64,000 nt of DNA from Thalassospira profundimaris (lineage in GTDB: Bacteria > Pseudomonadota > Alphaproteobacteria > Rhodospirillales > Thalassospiraceae), in contig NZ_JPWF01000011.1 of the NCBI RefSeq assembly GCF_003326675.1, forward strand, positions 88,501 through 152,500, written 5' to 3'. The position numbers were made by a program, and so were the translations under genes. The notes beneath the pieces were generated by a model, which searched no databases, was not told the origin of the DNA, and saw nothing but the letters and a program-made list of their open reading frames with translations. Positions 1-7,837 of this stretch are shown piece after piece. How positions within the stretch are numbered: position 1 is the first letter of the stretch; the number at the start of each line of letters is the position of its first letter.

Positions 1-887
1 AACCGCGCCAGTGTGACAAGCATTTCCGCCTGAACCGGGTTGGATTTGTGCGGCATGGTCGATGACCCGCCGCCCTTGCCCGGCTGCACTTCGGCGATTT
101 CCGATTGCGCAAGCAACACAAGATCCTGCCCCATTTTGCCAAGCGCGCCGGTTAACGCTGTTAACTGACTTGCAAAATCGACAAGTACATCACGCTGGGC
201 ATGCCAAGGCATGTCAGAAACCGGAAGATCAAGTTCCTCGGCCAGATTGCTTTCAACCTCGGCGGCCTTCGCCCCGATGGAGGCCAGCGTCCCTGCCGCT
301 CCGCCAAAGGACAGGCGCAGTAAATCAGCCGACAGGCTTTCAATCCGGCGATCAATCCGAACCAAGGGGGCCAGCCATCCGGCGGCCTTAAGGCCAAAGG
401 TCGTCGGAACCGCCTGTTGCGAGCGGGTCCGTCCGATCATCACCGTATTGCGATGATGATCGGCATGAAGCGCCAGTGCCTTGGCCAGTTTGCGGATGCG
501 ACGGCGGATAACCCCGATGGCATCGCGCAGACGCAGGACAAGACCGGTATCGACCACATCCTGACTGGTCGCGCCAAAATGCGCAAAACGTGCGTCATCG
601 CCGCCAATTTCGGCCTTCAATGCCTTGACCACCGCCGGAACCGGCACACCGGCACTTGCCGTTCCCGCAGCAAGCGATGCCGGATCAGGATTGAATTCGC
701 GGCAAACGTCGGCGATGCGTGTGGCACTTTCGCCCGGAATCACACCTGCGCGGGCCTCGGCCGCGGCAAGGGCGGATTCAAACAACAGCATCGAGGCAAT
801 CTGTGCCTTGTCATCAAACAGGGCGGCAATTTCCGGATCGGAAAACAGATTGCCCAGCAGGGCGGAATCAAAGGGCGAAATCGTCAT
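1..887 (-). CDS. pcaB: 3-carboxy-cis,cis-muconate cycloisomerase, partial at the window edge
   Basis: Converts 3-carboxy-cis,cis-muconate to 4-carboxymuconolactone in protocatechuate breakdown; cytoplasmic. The frame reads from ATG at 887 to position 1 without a stop, so the C-terminus lies outside the window. The N-terminal part carries the HFGATSQDVVDT block of the fumarase/aspartase superfamily. Near the window edge is the superfamily signature GGSSTMPHKSNPVQAEM, whose loop carries the catalytic serine. It is the last gene of the pca run on this strand, but a hairpin terminator at 965-1002 separates it from pcaF, so it may be read at a lower level or from its own promoter. Identification is firm; expression is inferred. 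Confidence 0.93.
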   Translation of the reverse strand, partial: MTISPFDSALLGNLFSDPEIAALFDDKAQIASMLLFESALAAAEARAGVIPGESATRIADVCREFNPDPASLAAGTASAGVPVPAVVKALKAEIGGDDARFAHFGATSQDVVDTGLVLRLRDAIGVIRRRIRKLAKALALHADHHRNTVMIGRTRSQQAVPTTFGLKAAGWLAPLVRIDRRIESLSADLLRLSFGGAAGTLASIGAKAAEVESNLAEELDLPVSDMPWHAQRDVLVDFASQLTALTGALGKMGQDLVLLAQSEIAEVQPGKGGGSSTMPHKSNPVQAEMLVTLAR

Positions 888-964
888 TATGGGTAATCCA
901 CCGCGTAAACAGGTGCAAAATCAAGTTGGTAGTGTCGCGCCGGGGACCAGATTGGTCAATAACG

Positions 965-1002
965 CAAAAAGAAGCCCCTGCCCGTCATCACGGCACAGGG
1001 GC
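965..1002 (-). terminator. Intrinsic terminator between pcaF and pcaB
   Basis: On the minus strand a 7-bp stem (GCCCCTG / CAGGGGC, positions 974-980 and 996-1002) is followed by a T-rich run at 965-973. It lies 34 bases after the pcaF stop codon and upstream of pcaB. Confidence 0.7.
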
Positions 1003-1035
1003 ATCTTTGATCAGATCGGCAAAGGCCAAGCCGTC

Positions 1036-2241
1036 CTAGACAGCTTCAAGCGCAATCGCAATACCCTGACCGACACCAATGCACATGGTTGCCAGGGCAT
1101 ATTTGCCGCCAGTACGTTTAAGCTGAAGCGCTGCCGTACCGGCAATACGCGCACCCGACATGCCAAGCGGATGGCCAAGGGCAATCGCACCACCATTCGG
1201 GTTCACCCGCGCATCATCATCGGCAATCCCAAGATCACGCAGGGTCGCAAGACCCTGTGATGCGAATGCTTCGTTCAGTTCGATCACATCAAGCTGTTCG
1301 GTGGTCCAGCCAAGACGTGCAAGAAGCTTCTTCGATGCCGGTGCCGGGCCAAAGCCCATGATGCGCGGAGCAACACCCGCGGTCGCACCGCCAACAACCT
1401 TGGAAATTGGGTTCAAACCATATTTTTTGACTGCGGCCTCGGATGCGATGATCAGGGCAGCCGCCCCGTCATTGACACCCGACGCGTTACCCGCCGTTAC
1501 CGAACCGCCTTCGCGGAACGGGGTCGGCAATTTGGCAAGGGTTTCAACCGTGGTCCCCGAACGCGGATGTTCGTCGGCATCAACGACAATCGCATCCCCC
1601 TTACGCTGGGGAATGGTCACCGGGGTTATTTCCTGACCAAGGGTTCCATTCTGCTGGGCAGCAACGGCCTTTTCCTGTGAACGCACAGCAAAGGCATCCT
1701 GATCCGCACGCGAGATATTGAAATCCTCGGCAACGTTTTCACCGGTTTCGGGCATGGAATCCACGCCGTACTGTTTTTTCATCACCGGGTTGACGAAACG
1801 CCAGCCAATGGTGGTGTCATAGATTTCTGCATTGCGCGAGAATGCCGAAGATGCCTTGGGCATCACGAACGGCGCACGCGACATGCTTTCAACACCACCG
1901 GCAATCATCAGATCGGCTTCGCCGGCCTTGATCGCACGGGCAGCAATGATAATCGCATCCATACCCGAACCGCACAGACGGTTGACCGTCGTGCCGGTCA
2001 CGGTTTCCGGCAAACCGGCCAAAAGGGTCGACATCCGCGCGACGTTGCGGTTGTCTTCGCCGGCCTGGTTGGCGCAACCAAACACAACATCTTCGACCGC
2101 TGCAAAATCCAGACCCGGATTGCGTTCGACAAGCGCCTTAAGCGGCACAGCACCAAGATCGTCGGCACGTACCTGCGACAGGCTGCCACCAAAGCGGCCA
2201 ATCGGGGTACGGATATAATCGCAAATATATGCGTCAGCCAT
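1036..2241 (-). CDS. pcaF: 3-oxoadipyl-CoA thiolase
   Basis: Last step of the beta-ketoadipate pathway: cleaves 3-oxoadipyl-CoA with CoA to succinyl-CoA and acetyl-CoA. The product is 401 aa, the normal thiolase length. The nucleophilic Cys90 lies in NRLCGSGMDA, the catalytic His357 in GGAIALGHPLGMSGAR, and the second catalytic Cys387 in MCIGVGQG. The N-terminus (CDYIRTPIGRFGGSLS) is typical of PcaF rather than biosynthetic acetoacetyl-CoA thiolases. It follows pcaJ by 23 bases and is followed by a terminator. A generic acetyl-CoA acetyltransferase is the alternative, but context makes PcaF very likely. Confidence 0.95.
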   Translation of the reverse strand: MADAYICDYIRTPIGRFGGSLSQVRADDLGAVPLKALVERNPGLDFAAVEDVVFGCANQAGEDNRNVARMSTLLAGLPETVTGTTVNRLCGSGMDAIIIAARAIKAGEADLMIAGGVESMSRAPFVMPKASSAFSRNAEIYDTTIGWRFVNPVMKKQYGVDSMPETGENVAEDFNISRADQDAFAVRSQEKAVAAQQNGTLGQEITPVTIPQRKGDAIVVDADEHPRSGTTVETLAKLPTPFREGGSVTAGNASGVNDGAAALIIASEAAVKKYGLNPISKVVGGATAGVAPRIMGFGPAPASKKLLARLGWTTEQLDVIELNEAFASQGLATLRDLGIADDDARVNPNGGAIALGHPLGMSGARIAGTAALQLKRTGGKYALATMCIGVGQGIAIALEAV

Positions 2242-2264
2242 TTCTAAGATCCTTGTTATTACTC

Positions 2265-3038
2265 TTACTGCTGACCCGCATGGGCCTTGGCGGTACGAGC
2301 ATGCAGTTCACGCAGAACCTGCAATTCTTTCTCGGACGGGATCGCAGTTTCGGCGACTTCGTCGGCAAACTCAACAGTCCAGCCGGTATTTTCGATGATT
2401 TCTTCGCGGGTTACGCCCGGATGGATCGACGTCACAATGAACTGTTTGCCAACCGGGTGCGGTTCCATGATGCAAAGATCCGTGATCAGACGCGACGGAC
2501 CCTTGGTATCAACGCCATAGGATGCGCGATCATCACCACCCTTGCCATGACCAAGCGAGGTCACGAAATCGATCTTTTCGACAAAACCGCGTTTGCTTTG
2601 CTTCATCACAAGGAAGACTTCGCCACAGCTCGTTGCGATTTCCGGCGCACCGCCACCGCCCGGAAGACGGACTTTGGGGTTATCATAATCACCAATCACG
2701 GTGGTGTTGATGTTGCCAAACTTGTCCAGCTGGGCCGCACCAAGGAAACCAACCGAGATTTTACCGCCCTGAAGCCAGTAGCGGAACATTTCCGGGACCG
2801 GAACGGTGTTCACAGCGGTTTCGCACAGCTCGCCATCGCCAATCGACAGCGGCAGAACGTCCGGCTTGGTGCCAATCGTACCGCTTTCATAAATCAGGGT
2901 GATGTCAGGTGCATGGGTCAGACGGGCCAGGTTACAGGCCGCAGACGGCATACCGATACCAACAAAGCACACATCGTCGTTTTTAAGCGCGCGTGCGGCG
3001 GATACCGTCATCATTTCAGTCGGGGTATATTCAACCAT
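2265..3038 (-). CDS. pcaJ: 3-oxoadipate CoA-transferase subunit B (CatJ-type)
   Basis: With the gene just upstream it transfers CoA from succinyl-CoA to 3-oxoadipate. The 257 aa product carries the IYESGTIG block, whose Glu51 should form the covalent CoA thioester, and a glycine-rich LPGGGGAPEIATS stretch. Its length and sequence match the longer CatI/CatJ (glutaconate CoA-transferase-like) type rather than the short PcaI/PcaJ pair of Pseudomonas putida. It lies 14 bases after pcaI, in one operon with pcaI and pcaF. Confidence 0.92.
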   Translation of the reverse strand: MVEYTPTEMMTVSAARALKNDDVCFVGIGMPSAACNLARLTHAPDITLIYESGTIGTKPDVLPLSIGDGELCETAVNTVPVPEMFRYWLQGGKISVGFLGAAQLDKFGNINTTVIGDYDNPKVRLPGGGGAPEIATSCGEVFLVMKQSKRGFVEKIDFVTSLGHGKGGDDRASYGVDTKGPSRLITDLCIMEPHPVGKQFIVTSIHPGVTREEIIENTGWTVEFADEVAETAIPSEKELQVLRELHARTAKAHAGQQ

Positions 3039-3052
3039 GATCTTTTCTCCGC

Positions 3053-3907
3053 CTAGCCTTTGTTTGCTTCACGCTTGGCCGCGAAATCTTCGGGACCGCC
3101 ATTCATGACATGTTCTTCGATCCAGGCCTGGAAGGCCTCGCGATCACGGGCAATCGGATCCCATGCCTTGTAAAACGCGTTGTCGCGCTTGTAATACCCC
3201 TGCGCATAGGACGGATGTGCCCCACCCGGGATTTCAACAATCGCGGTAACAGCCCAGTTCGGCAGCATCACAGCGTTCGAGGAAATATCGCCGAAATCAT
3301 CAACGATCTCTTCTACCGTCACGATGGATTTTTTGGCTGCCAGAACGGCTTCTTTCTGAACACCGACAATGCCTTCAAACAGGACATCGCCCTTTTTGTT
3401 GGCTTTCTGGGCGTGAACAACCGTCACATCCGGGCGGATCGACGGAACCGCAGCCAGGCTTTCGCCGGTGAACGGGCATTTGATGAACTTGATGTTCGGG
3501 TTAACACGGGGCAATTCTGCACCACGATACCCTTTGAACACCGCACATGGCAGACCGGCTGCACCGGCGTCATAGGCATTGGCCATTGCCGCGTGGGAAT
3601 GTTCCTCGATCTCAAGTTTGTGCGGCCAGTTTTCCTGAACGGCTTCGCGCAGACGATGCAGCGAACCAACGCCCGGGTTACCGCCCCAGGAGAAGATCAG
3701 TTTTTTGGCACAACCGGCACCGATCAACTGATCATAGATCATATCGGGCGTCATGCGGATCAGGGTCAGATCCTTGATGCCCTGACGGATGATCTCGTGC
3801 CCGGCGGCATGTGGAATAAGATGGGTGAAGCCTTCCATCGAGATGGTATCGCCATCCTTAACGCAGGACGCGACAGCCTCTTTAAGCGACATGAAACGTG
3901 CAACCAC
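3053..3907 (-). CDS. pcaI: 3-oxoadipate CoA-transferase subunit A (CatI-type)
   Basis: Alpha subunit of the succinyl-CoA:3-oxoadipate CoA-transferase. The start chosen is GTG at 3907, because GGAG lies six bases before it. An in-frame TTG at 3928 has no ribosome site, and ATG at 3892 is a further alternative. That gives 284 aa with the CatI-type blocks EGFTHLIPHAAGHEIIRQG, FSWGGNPGVGSLHRLR and PGGAHPSYAQGYY. It opens the pcaIJF part of the gene run, separated from pcaG by a 135-base gap holding a strong hairpin. Confidence 0.92.
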   Translation of the reverse strand: MVARFMSLKEAVASCVKDGDTISMEGFTHLIPHAAGHEIIRQGIKDLTLIRMTPDMIYDQLIGAGCAKKLIFSWGGNPGVGSLHRLREAVQENWPHKLEIEEHSHAAMANAYDAGAAGLPCAVFKGYRGAELPRVNPNIKFIKCPFTGESLAAVPSIRPDVTVVHAQKANKKGDVLFEGIVGVQKEAVLAAKKSIVTVEEIVDDFGDISSNAVMLPNWAVTAIVEIPGGAHPSYAQGYYKRDNAFYKAWDPIARDREAFQAWIEEHVMNGGPEDFAAKREANKG

Positions 3908-3981
3908 GGCTAACTCCTGTGGTATCAAACCAAAACATTACTTGTGCGGGACATATGCCCCGGCAGCGCAGGAAATAAGGT

Positions 3982-4030
3982 CGATGGCTGCGATCGCCGG
4001 CTTTCCCCAAAGCAGCGGACGCAGCCATCG
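3982..4030 (-). repeat. Strong intercistronic hairpin between pcaG and pcaI
   Basis: An 11-bp perfect inverted repeat, CGATGGCTGCG (3982-3992) and CGCAGCCATCG (4020-4030), encloses a 27-base loop that is itself GC-rich. No U-run follows on the minus strand, so it is more likely an mRNA processing or stability element than a terminator. It divides pcaDCHG from pcaIJF. Confidence 0.6.
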
Positions 4031-4042
4031 CGCCAGATCAAC

Positions 4043-4630
4043 TTACACGTCGAAGAACACGGTTTCCGCGTCCCCCTGCATGTGGATATCGATCTGGTAT
4101 TCGGTCCCGGTCGGGGTTTCGACACGCTTGGCAATCAGGGTGCCGCGACGATCCGCAGGCACAGATTGCAAGACAGCGTCTTTTGCATTCAACTCTGCCT
4201 CATCATCGAAATAGAACCGGGTAAAGGCATGCACCAGCATGCCACGCATGAAGACGATCACATTGACAAACGGGGCTTCGGCATCGGCAACGACGCCCGG
4301 CTTGACCGTATCGAACCAGAAGCGGTTTTTCGCATCCGTACCAGTGCCACAACGGCCAAGACCACGGAAACCGGTATCAGCAACATCAACCGGCTTTTCG
4401 CTATAAACGCCATCGGCGTCAGCCTGCCAGATTTCGATCATCGCGTCATTGACCGGCGCGCCATTGGCATCAAACACCGTGCCGGTGATGCGGATATGCT
4501 CACCCTTGGCGTCCTGCCCGGCAACAACCGGATCGGCAATATCGGTAAAGTCGTAACCGTACTGGCCTGCGGTCAAGCCATAGGCGAAATACGGGCCAAC
4601 CGTCTGTGAGGGGGTTTCACCATAAGCCAT
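4043..4630 (-). CDS. pcaG: Protocatechuate 3,4-dioxygenase alpha subunit
   Basis: Non-catalytic partner of the intradiol ring-cleaving dioxygenase that opens protocatechuate to 3-carboxy-cis,cis-muconate. The 195 aa product starts with GETPSQTVGPYFAYGL and contains the MIEIWQADADG block of the intradiol dioxygenase fold. It lacks the tyrosine/histidine iron-ligand set found in the neighbouring beta subunit, as expected for the alpha chain. It begins 3 bases after the pcaH stop codon, so the subunits are probably made in equal amounts. Confidence 0.95.
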   Translation of the reverse strand: MAYGETPSQTVGPYFAYGLTAGQYGYDFTDIADPVVAGQDAKGEHIRITGTVFDANGAPVNDAMIEIWQADADGVYSEKPVDVADTGFRGLGRCGTGTDAKNRFWFDTVKPGVVADAEAPFVNVIVFMRGMLVHAFTRFYFDDEAELNAKDAVLQSVPADRRGTLIAKRVETPTGTEYQIDIHMQGDAETVFFDV

Positions 4631-4633
4631 GAC

Positions 4634-5335
4634 TTAATTCTCCATCGGGGTGCCGTTGCGTCCACGCAGGACAATGTCGAACTGATAACCAAGGGCAAAG
4701 CCCTCCTCGGTCTTGTCGATCGAGAATTTGGCAATCAGACGTTCGCGGGCAGCCGCGTCCTCGGTACCAAGGAAAATCGGATCAAGTTCAAGCAGCGGAT
4801 CACCCGGGAAATACATCTGGGTAACCAGACGGGTGGCAAAGCCCGGACCGAACAGCGACAGGTGAATATGGTTCGGACGCCAGGCATTGAAATGGTTGCC
4901 CCACGGATAGGCTCCCGGCTTGATGGTATAGAATTTGTAGTTGCCGTTCGCATCGGTAAAGCAACGGCCCGAACCACGGAAATTCGGATCAAGCGGCGCT
5001 TCGTGCTGGTCAACCTTGTGGACATAACGACCTGCCGCATTCGCCTGCCAGATTTCGACAAGAATATCGGGCTGCGGGCGACCATCGGTATCCATGACAC
5101 GGCCATGAACAACAATGCGCTCGCCCTGCGGTTCGCCATTCACAACGCCGTTCTTGGTCAGGTCGAAATCAAGTTCGCGAACGGCCGCCGGGGCAAAACG
5201 CGGGCCGGTGCCCTCGGTCAGGCCCGATTTGATGGCAAGCGGAGCACGGGACGGACCACGCAGGATGGTCGATTTGTAACCCGGTGCGATGAACGGGGCG
5301 TGGGATCCCCAGTCACGCGGTTTAAAGGTAGACAT
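4634..5335 (-). CDS. pcaH: Protocatechuate 3,4-dioxygenase beta subunit
   Basis: Catalytic subunit carrying the non-heme Fe(III). All four expected iron ligands are visible in the 233 aa chain: Tyr104 (GRYVHKVDQH), Tyr143 (GAYPWGNH), and His156 and His158 (WRPNHIHLS). Arg153, next to the histidine pair, corresponds to the substrate-binding Arg of the family. The N-terminal RDWGSHAPFIAPGYKST stretch is typical of PcaH. The gene lies 5 bases after pcaC and 3 before pcaG. Confidence 0.96.
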   Translation of the reverse strand: MSTFKPRDWGSHAPFIAPGYKSTILRGPSRAPLAIKSGLTEGTGPRFAPAAVRELDFDLTKNGVVNGEPQGERIVVHGRVMDTDGRPQPDILVEIWQANAAGRYVHKVDQHEAPLDPNFRGSGRCFTDANGNYKFYTIKPGAYPWGNHFNAWRPNHIHLSLFGPGFATRLVTQMYFPGDPLLELDPIFLGTEDAAARERLIAKFSIDKTEEGFALGYQFDIVLRGRNGTPMEN

Positions 5336-5340
5336 GTGGC

Positions 5341-5733
5341 TTATTCTCCCTTGGATGCCGCGTCGATCTCGGCATAGGCTTGTTTGGCAATGCGGAATGC
5401 CGTATTGGCGGCGGGAACGCCGGCATAAACCGCAACATGCATCAGGGCTTCACGGATATCATCGCGCGTTGCCCCGGTATTCAGGGTCGCCCGGATATGC
5501 ATCGCAAGTTCTTCTTCGTGACCAAGACCTGCAAGCAGGGCAATGGTGACAATCGAACGTTCGCGCTTGGTGAATTTGTCGCTTGTCCAGACACCGTTCC
5601 AGACATTTTCAGTGATATAGCGCTGAAAACCTTCGTCGATTTCCGTAATGTTTTTCGACGCACGATCCACATGTGCATCGCCCAGAACAGAACGGCGGGT
5701 TTTCATGCCAATGTCATACCGGCTCTCAGACAA
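5341..5733 (-). CDS. pcaC: 4-carboxymuconolactone decarboxylase
   Basis: Converts 4-carboxymuconolactone to 3-oxoadipate enol-lactone. The 130 aa product is a full-length single-domain member of the carboxymuconolactone decarboxylase family, with the core GHEEELAMHIRATLNTGAT and a VAVYAGVPAANTAF C-terminal helix. Its start overlaps the end of pcaD by 8 bases, which suggests translational coupling. It is a stand-alone PcaC, not a PcaL fusion with the lactonase. Confidence 0.95.
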   Translation of the reverse strand: MSESRYDIGMKTRRSVLGDAHVDRASKNITEIDEGFQRYITENVWNGVWTSDKFTKRERSIVTIALLAGLGHEEELAMHIRATLNTGATRDDIREALMHVAVYAGVPAANTAFRIAKQAYAEIDAASKGE

Positions 5734-6526
5734 GGTTCTTCTCCTTGGTAAATCGGTCGATCAACCGGGTCAGCAATTCCGGGGTTTCGATGCATGGCAA
5801 ATGCCCGACCCCTTCGATCAATTCAAATTCCGCATCGGGGATCATGGCAGCCATTTCGCGCACCACATCTGGCGGTGTCGCCAGATCGTCCGATCCACAG
5901 ATACATAATGTCGGGACGGCAATTTTGCCCGCCGCATCACGCAGATCACCATCGCGCAGCGCCACACAGGTGCCGATGTAACCGGCCTCGGTGGTCCGTA
6001 CCAGCATGTCGCGATACATCGCGGTTTCAAGCGGACGGTCCTTGCGGAAAGTCGGCGACAGCCAGCGTTCCATGATGGCATCGCCGAGAACTTCGATCCC
6101 GTCGGCCTTGATCGCCTCGATCCGGGTGTTCCAGCCGGCATAATCGCCAAGTTTCGGCGCGGTATCGCACAGGATAAGGCCACGAACGCGTTCGGGCTGC
6201 AATTCGGTCACCTTCTGGGCGATCAGACCGCCGACAGACAGACCACAAATAATCACTTCACCCAGACCCAGATAATCAAGCAGTCCGATCAGGTCATTGG
6301 CATGCAGCGAAATATCAAATTCCGCATTCCCGATGCCCGAAAGACCGTGACCGCGCTTGTCATACGTCACGATGTTAAAACGCGCAGACAATGCCGCGAC
6401 CACATCGTTCCAGATGCGAAAATCAGTACCGAGAGAGTTTGAAAACACCAGCACAGGCGCGTCTTTTGGTCCTGTCTGGCTGTAATGGATATGTGTCCCG
6501 TTGATCGGGGCGACTTGTAAACTCAT
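5726..6526 (-). CDS. pcaD: 3-oxoadipate enol-lactonase
   Basis: Alpha/beta hydrolase that opens 3-oxoadipate enol-lactone to 3-oxoadipate. ATG at 6526 is preferred over an upstream in-frame start because GGTGG lies 7 bases before it; the product is 266 aa. The catalytic triad is visible: Ser97 in the nucleophile elbow CGLSVGG, an Asp at 213-214 (GSDDLATPP) and His242 (GVGHLPCIE). It is the first gene of pcaDCHG, divergent from the LysR gene at 6668. A 38-bp symmetric site lies about 50 bases upstream. Confidence 0.94.
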   Translation of the reverse strand: MSLQVAPINGTHIHYSQTGPKDAPVLVFSNSLGTDFRIWNDVVAALSARFNIVTYDKRGHGLSGIGNAEFDISLHANDLIGLLDYLGLGEVIICGLSVGGLIAQKVTELQPERVRGLILCDTAPKLGDYAGWNTRIEAIKADGIEVLGDAIMERWLSPTFRKDRPLETAMYRDMLVRTTEAGYIGTCVALRDGDLRDAAGKIAVPTLCICGSDDLATPPDVVREMAAMIPDAEFELIEGVGHLPCIETPELLTRLIDRFTKEKNLV

Positions 6527-6572
6527 GTCGTTTCCACCCTGTTTAATTGCGCCCACATTCGCAGATGGTTTT

Positions 6573-6610
6573 GGTTATGTAAAATGAGGAATTGCGTATT
6601 TTGCATAACT
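6573..6610. promoter_or_regulatory. Candidate PcaQ-type operator upstream of pcaD
   Basis: GGTTATG (6573-6579) and CATAACT (6604-6610) form an inverted repeat with 24 bases between. Within it, 12-base arms at 6574-6585 and 6598-6609 match at 11 of 12 positions. It sits in the 141-base divergent gap between pcaD and the LysR gene. A second site of the same length and arms lies at 7616-7653. Confidence 0.7.
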
Positions 6611-6667
6611 ATATAATTATAATTGAAGCGCGATAACTTTGTTCGATAACCACGCGGTCTGGGCACC

Positions 6668-7609
6668 ATGCTTGATCAACGCATTAAATTCCGCCACCTC
6701 ACCTGTTTTCTGGAAGTTGCCCGTCAACGCAGTGTCGTCAAGGCCGCCGATACATTGGCGATCACCCAGCCCGCAGTTTCCAAAACCATTCGCGAGCTCG
6801 AAGAACATCTTGATGCGCGCTTGTTTGACAGATCCAAGCGTGGCGTGACCCTGACCGACTTTGGCAAGGTGTTCTTGCGCTATGCCGGGGCCAGCGTCAC
6901 CGCCCTTCGTCAAGGGGTCGACAGCATCAGCCAGGTCCGTATGCAAGGCGGCCTGTCGATTAATCTTGGCGTATTGCCAACGGTTGCGGCAAGCGTGATG
7001 CCCAATGCCATTCGCCGGTTCAAATCACTCAGCCCCGATACGACGGTCAAGGTCGTTGCCGGTCCAAACATGATGTTGATGGGGCAATTGCGGGTTGGTG
7101 AACTTGATCTGGTGGTTGGACGACTGGCCGAACCCGATCAGATGTCGGGTCTTTCATTCATACATTTATATTCGGAACATATTTCACTGGTCGCCCGTCC
7201 CGGGCATCCATTATTGACCGATGAAAACCCCGACATCACCCGTATTCGCGAATTCACGGTTCTGGTGCCGCCAAAACATGCCATCATTCATCCCACGGTC
7301 GACAAGATGCTGATTGCACACGGGATCGGTGCCCTGCCCGACCGGATCGAAACGGTTTCAACATCATTCGGGCGTGCCTTTACCCGTGAAACAGATGCCA
7401 TCTGGATTATCTCGAACGGGGCTGTTGCATCCGACATTGCCGAGGGCCATCTGGTGGAACTGCCCATCGACACCAGTGATACATTCGGGCCCGTCGGCCT
7501 GACCACCAGAATTGATTCGCCGATCTCGCCACCCGTGGAAATGCTGATCAATGCAGTCCGTGAAGAAGCCACCCGGCATCACGCGACCCATTCGGACATG
7601 AATACATAA
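6668..7609 (+). CDS. pcaQ: LysR-family regulator of the pca genes
   Basis: DNA-binding activator expected to respond to a pathway intermediate such as beta-carboxy-cis,cis-muconate. The 313 aa product has an N-terminal winged helix-turn-helix (about residues 8-65, with ADTLAITQPAVSKTIRELE) and a LysR effector domain. The start of the chain, DQRIKFRHLTCFLEVARQRS, is characteristic of PcaQ/GbpR-type regulators. It is divergent from pcaDCHG and lies just upstream of a TRAP transporter in the same direction. Matching palindromes on both sides of the gene suggest that it controls both. Confidence 0.88.
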   Translation: MLDQRIKFRHLTCFLEVARQRSVVKAADTLAITQPAVSKTIRELEEHLDARLFDRSKRGVTLTDFGKVFLRYAGASVTALRQGVDSISQVRMQGGLSINLGVLPTVAASVMPNAIRRFKSLSPDTTVKVVAGPNMMLMGQLRVGELDLVVGRLAEPDQMSGLSFIHLYSEHISLVARPGHPLLTDENPDITRIREFTVLVPPKHAIIHPTVDKMLIAHGIGALPDRIETVSTSFGRAFTRETDAIWIISNGAVASDIAEGHLVELPIDTSDTFGPVGLTTRIDSPISPPVEMLINAVREEATRHHATHSDMNT

Positions 7610-7615
7610 TCGTTT

Positions 7616-7653
7616 GGTTATGCATATGTGCGGACATATCATTATACATAACC
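7616..7653. promoter_or_regulatory. Candidate PcaQ-type operator upstream of the TRAP genes
   Basis: GGTTATG (7616-7622) and CATAACC (7647-7653) are separated by 24 bases, exactly the geometry of the site at 6573-6610. It lies 185 bases before the dctP-like start at 7838 and 7 bases after the LysR stop codon. The intervening leader is AT-rich near its end. Confidence 0.65.
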
Positions 7654-7837
7654 ATCTCGTCCCTATTAGATTGTTTCCAATTCGGCATGGCAGAATTGCG
7701 CCAGACGCAGTCCATGCCAAAAAAGAATAATAAAAACAATAATCAAGAATCTTGGAAAACTTCGTACGCTAGATGCGCATCGTGGCTGAAACGTTTGTCG
7801 AATGCATGAACGCGACAAGACGTTCAAAGGAGGAAGA

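Noticed and set aside
7684..7718. GGCATGG / CCATGCC inverted repeat read as a terminator before dctP
   Set aside because: No T-run follows on the plus strand and no upstream minus-strand gene needs it; kept only as a possible leader structure.
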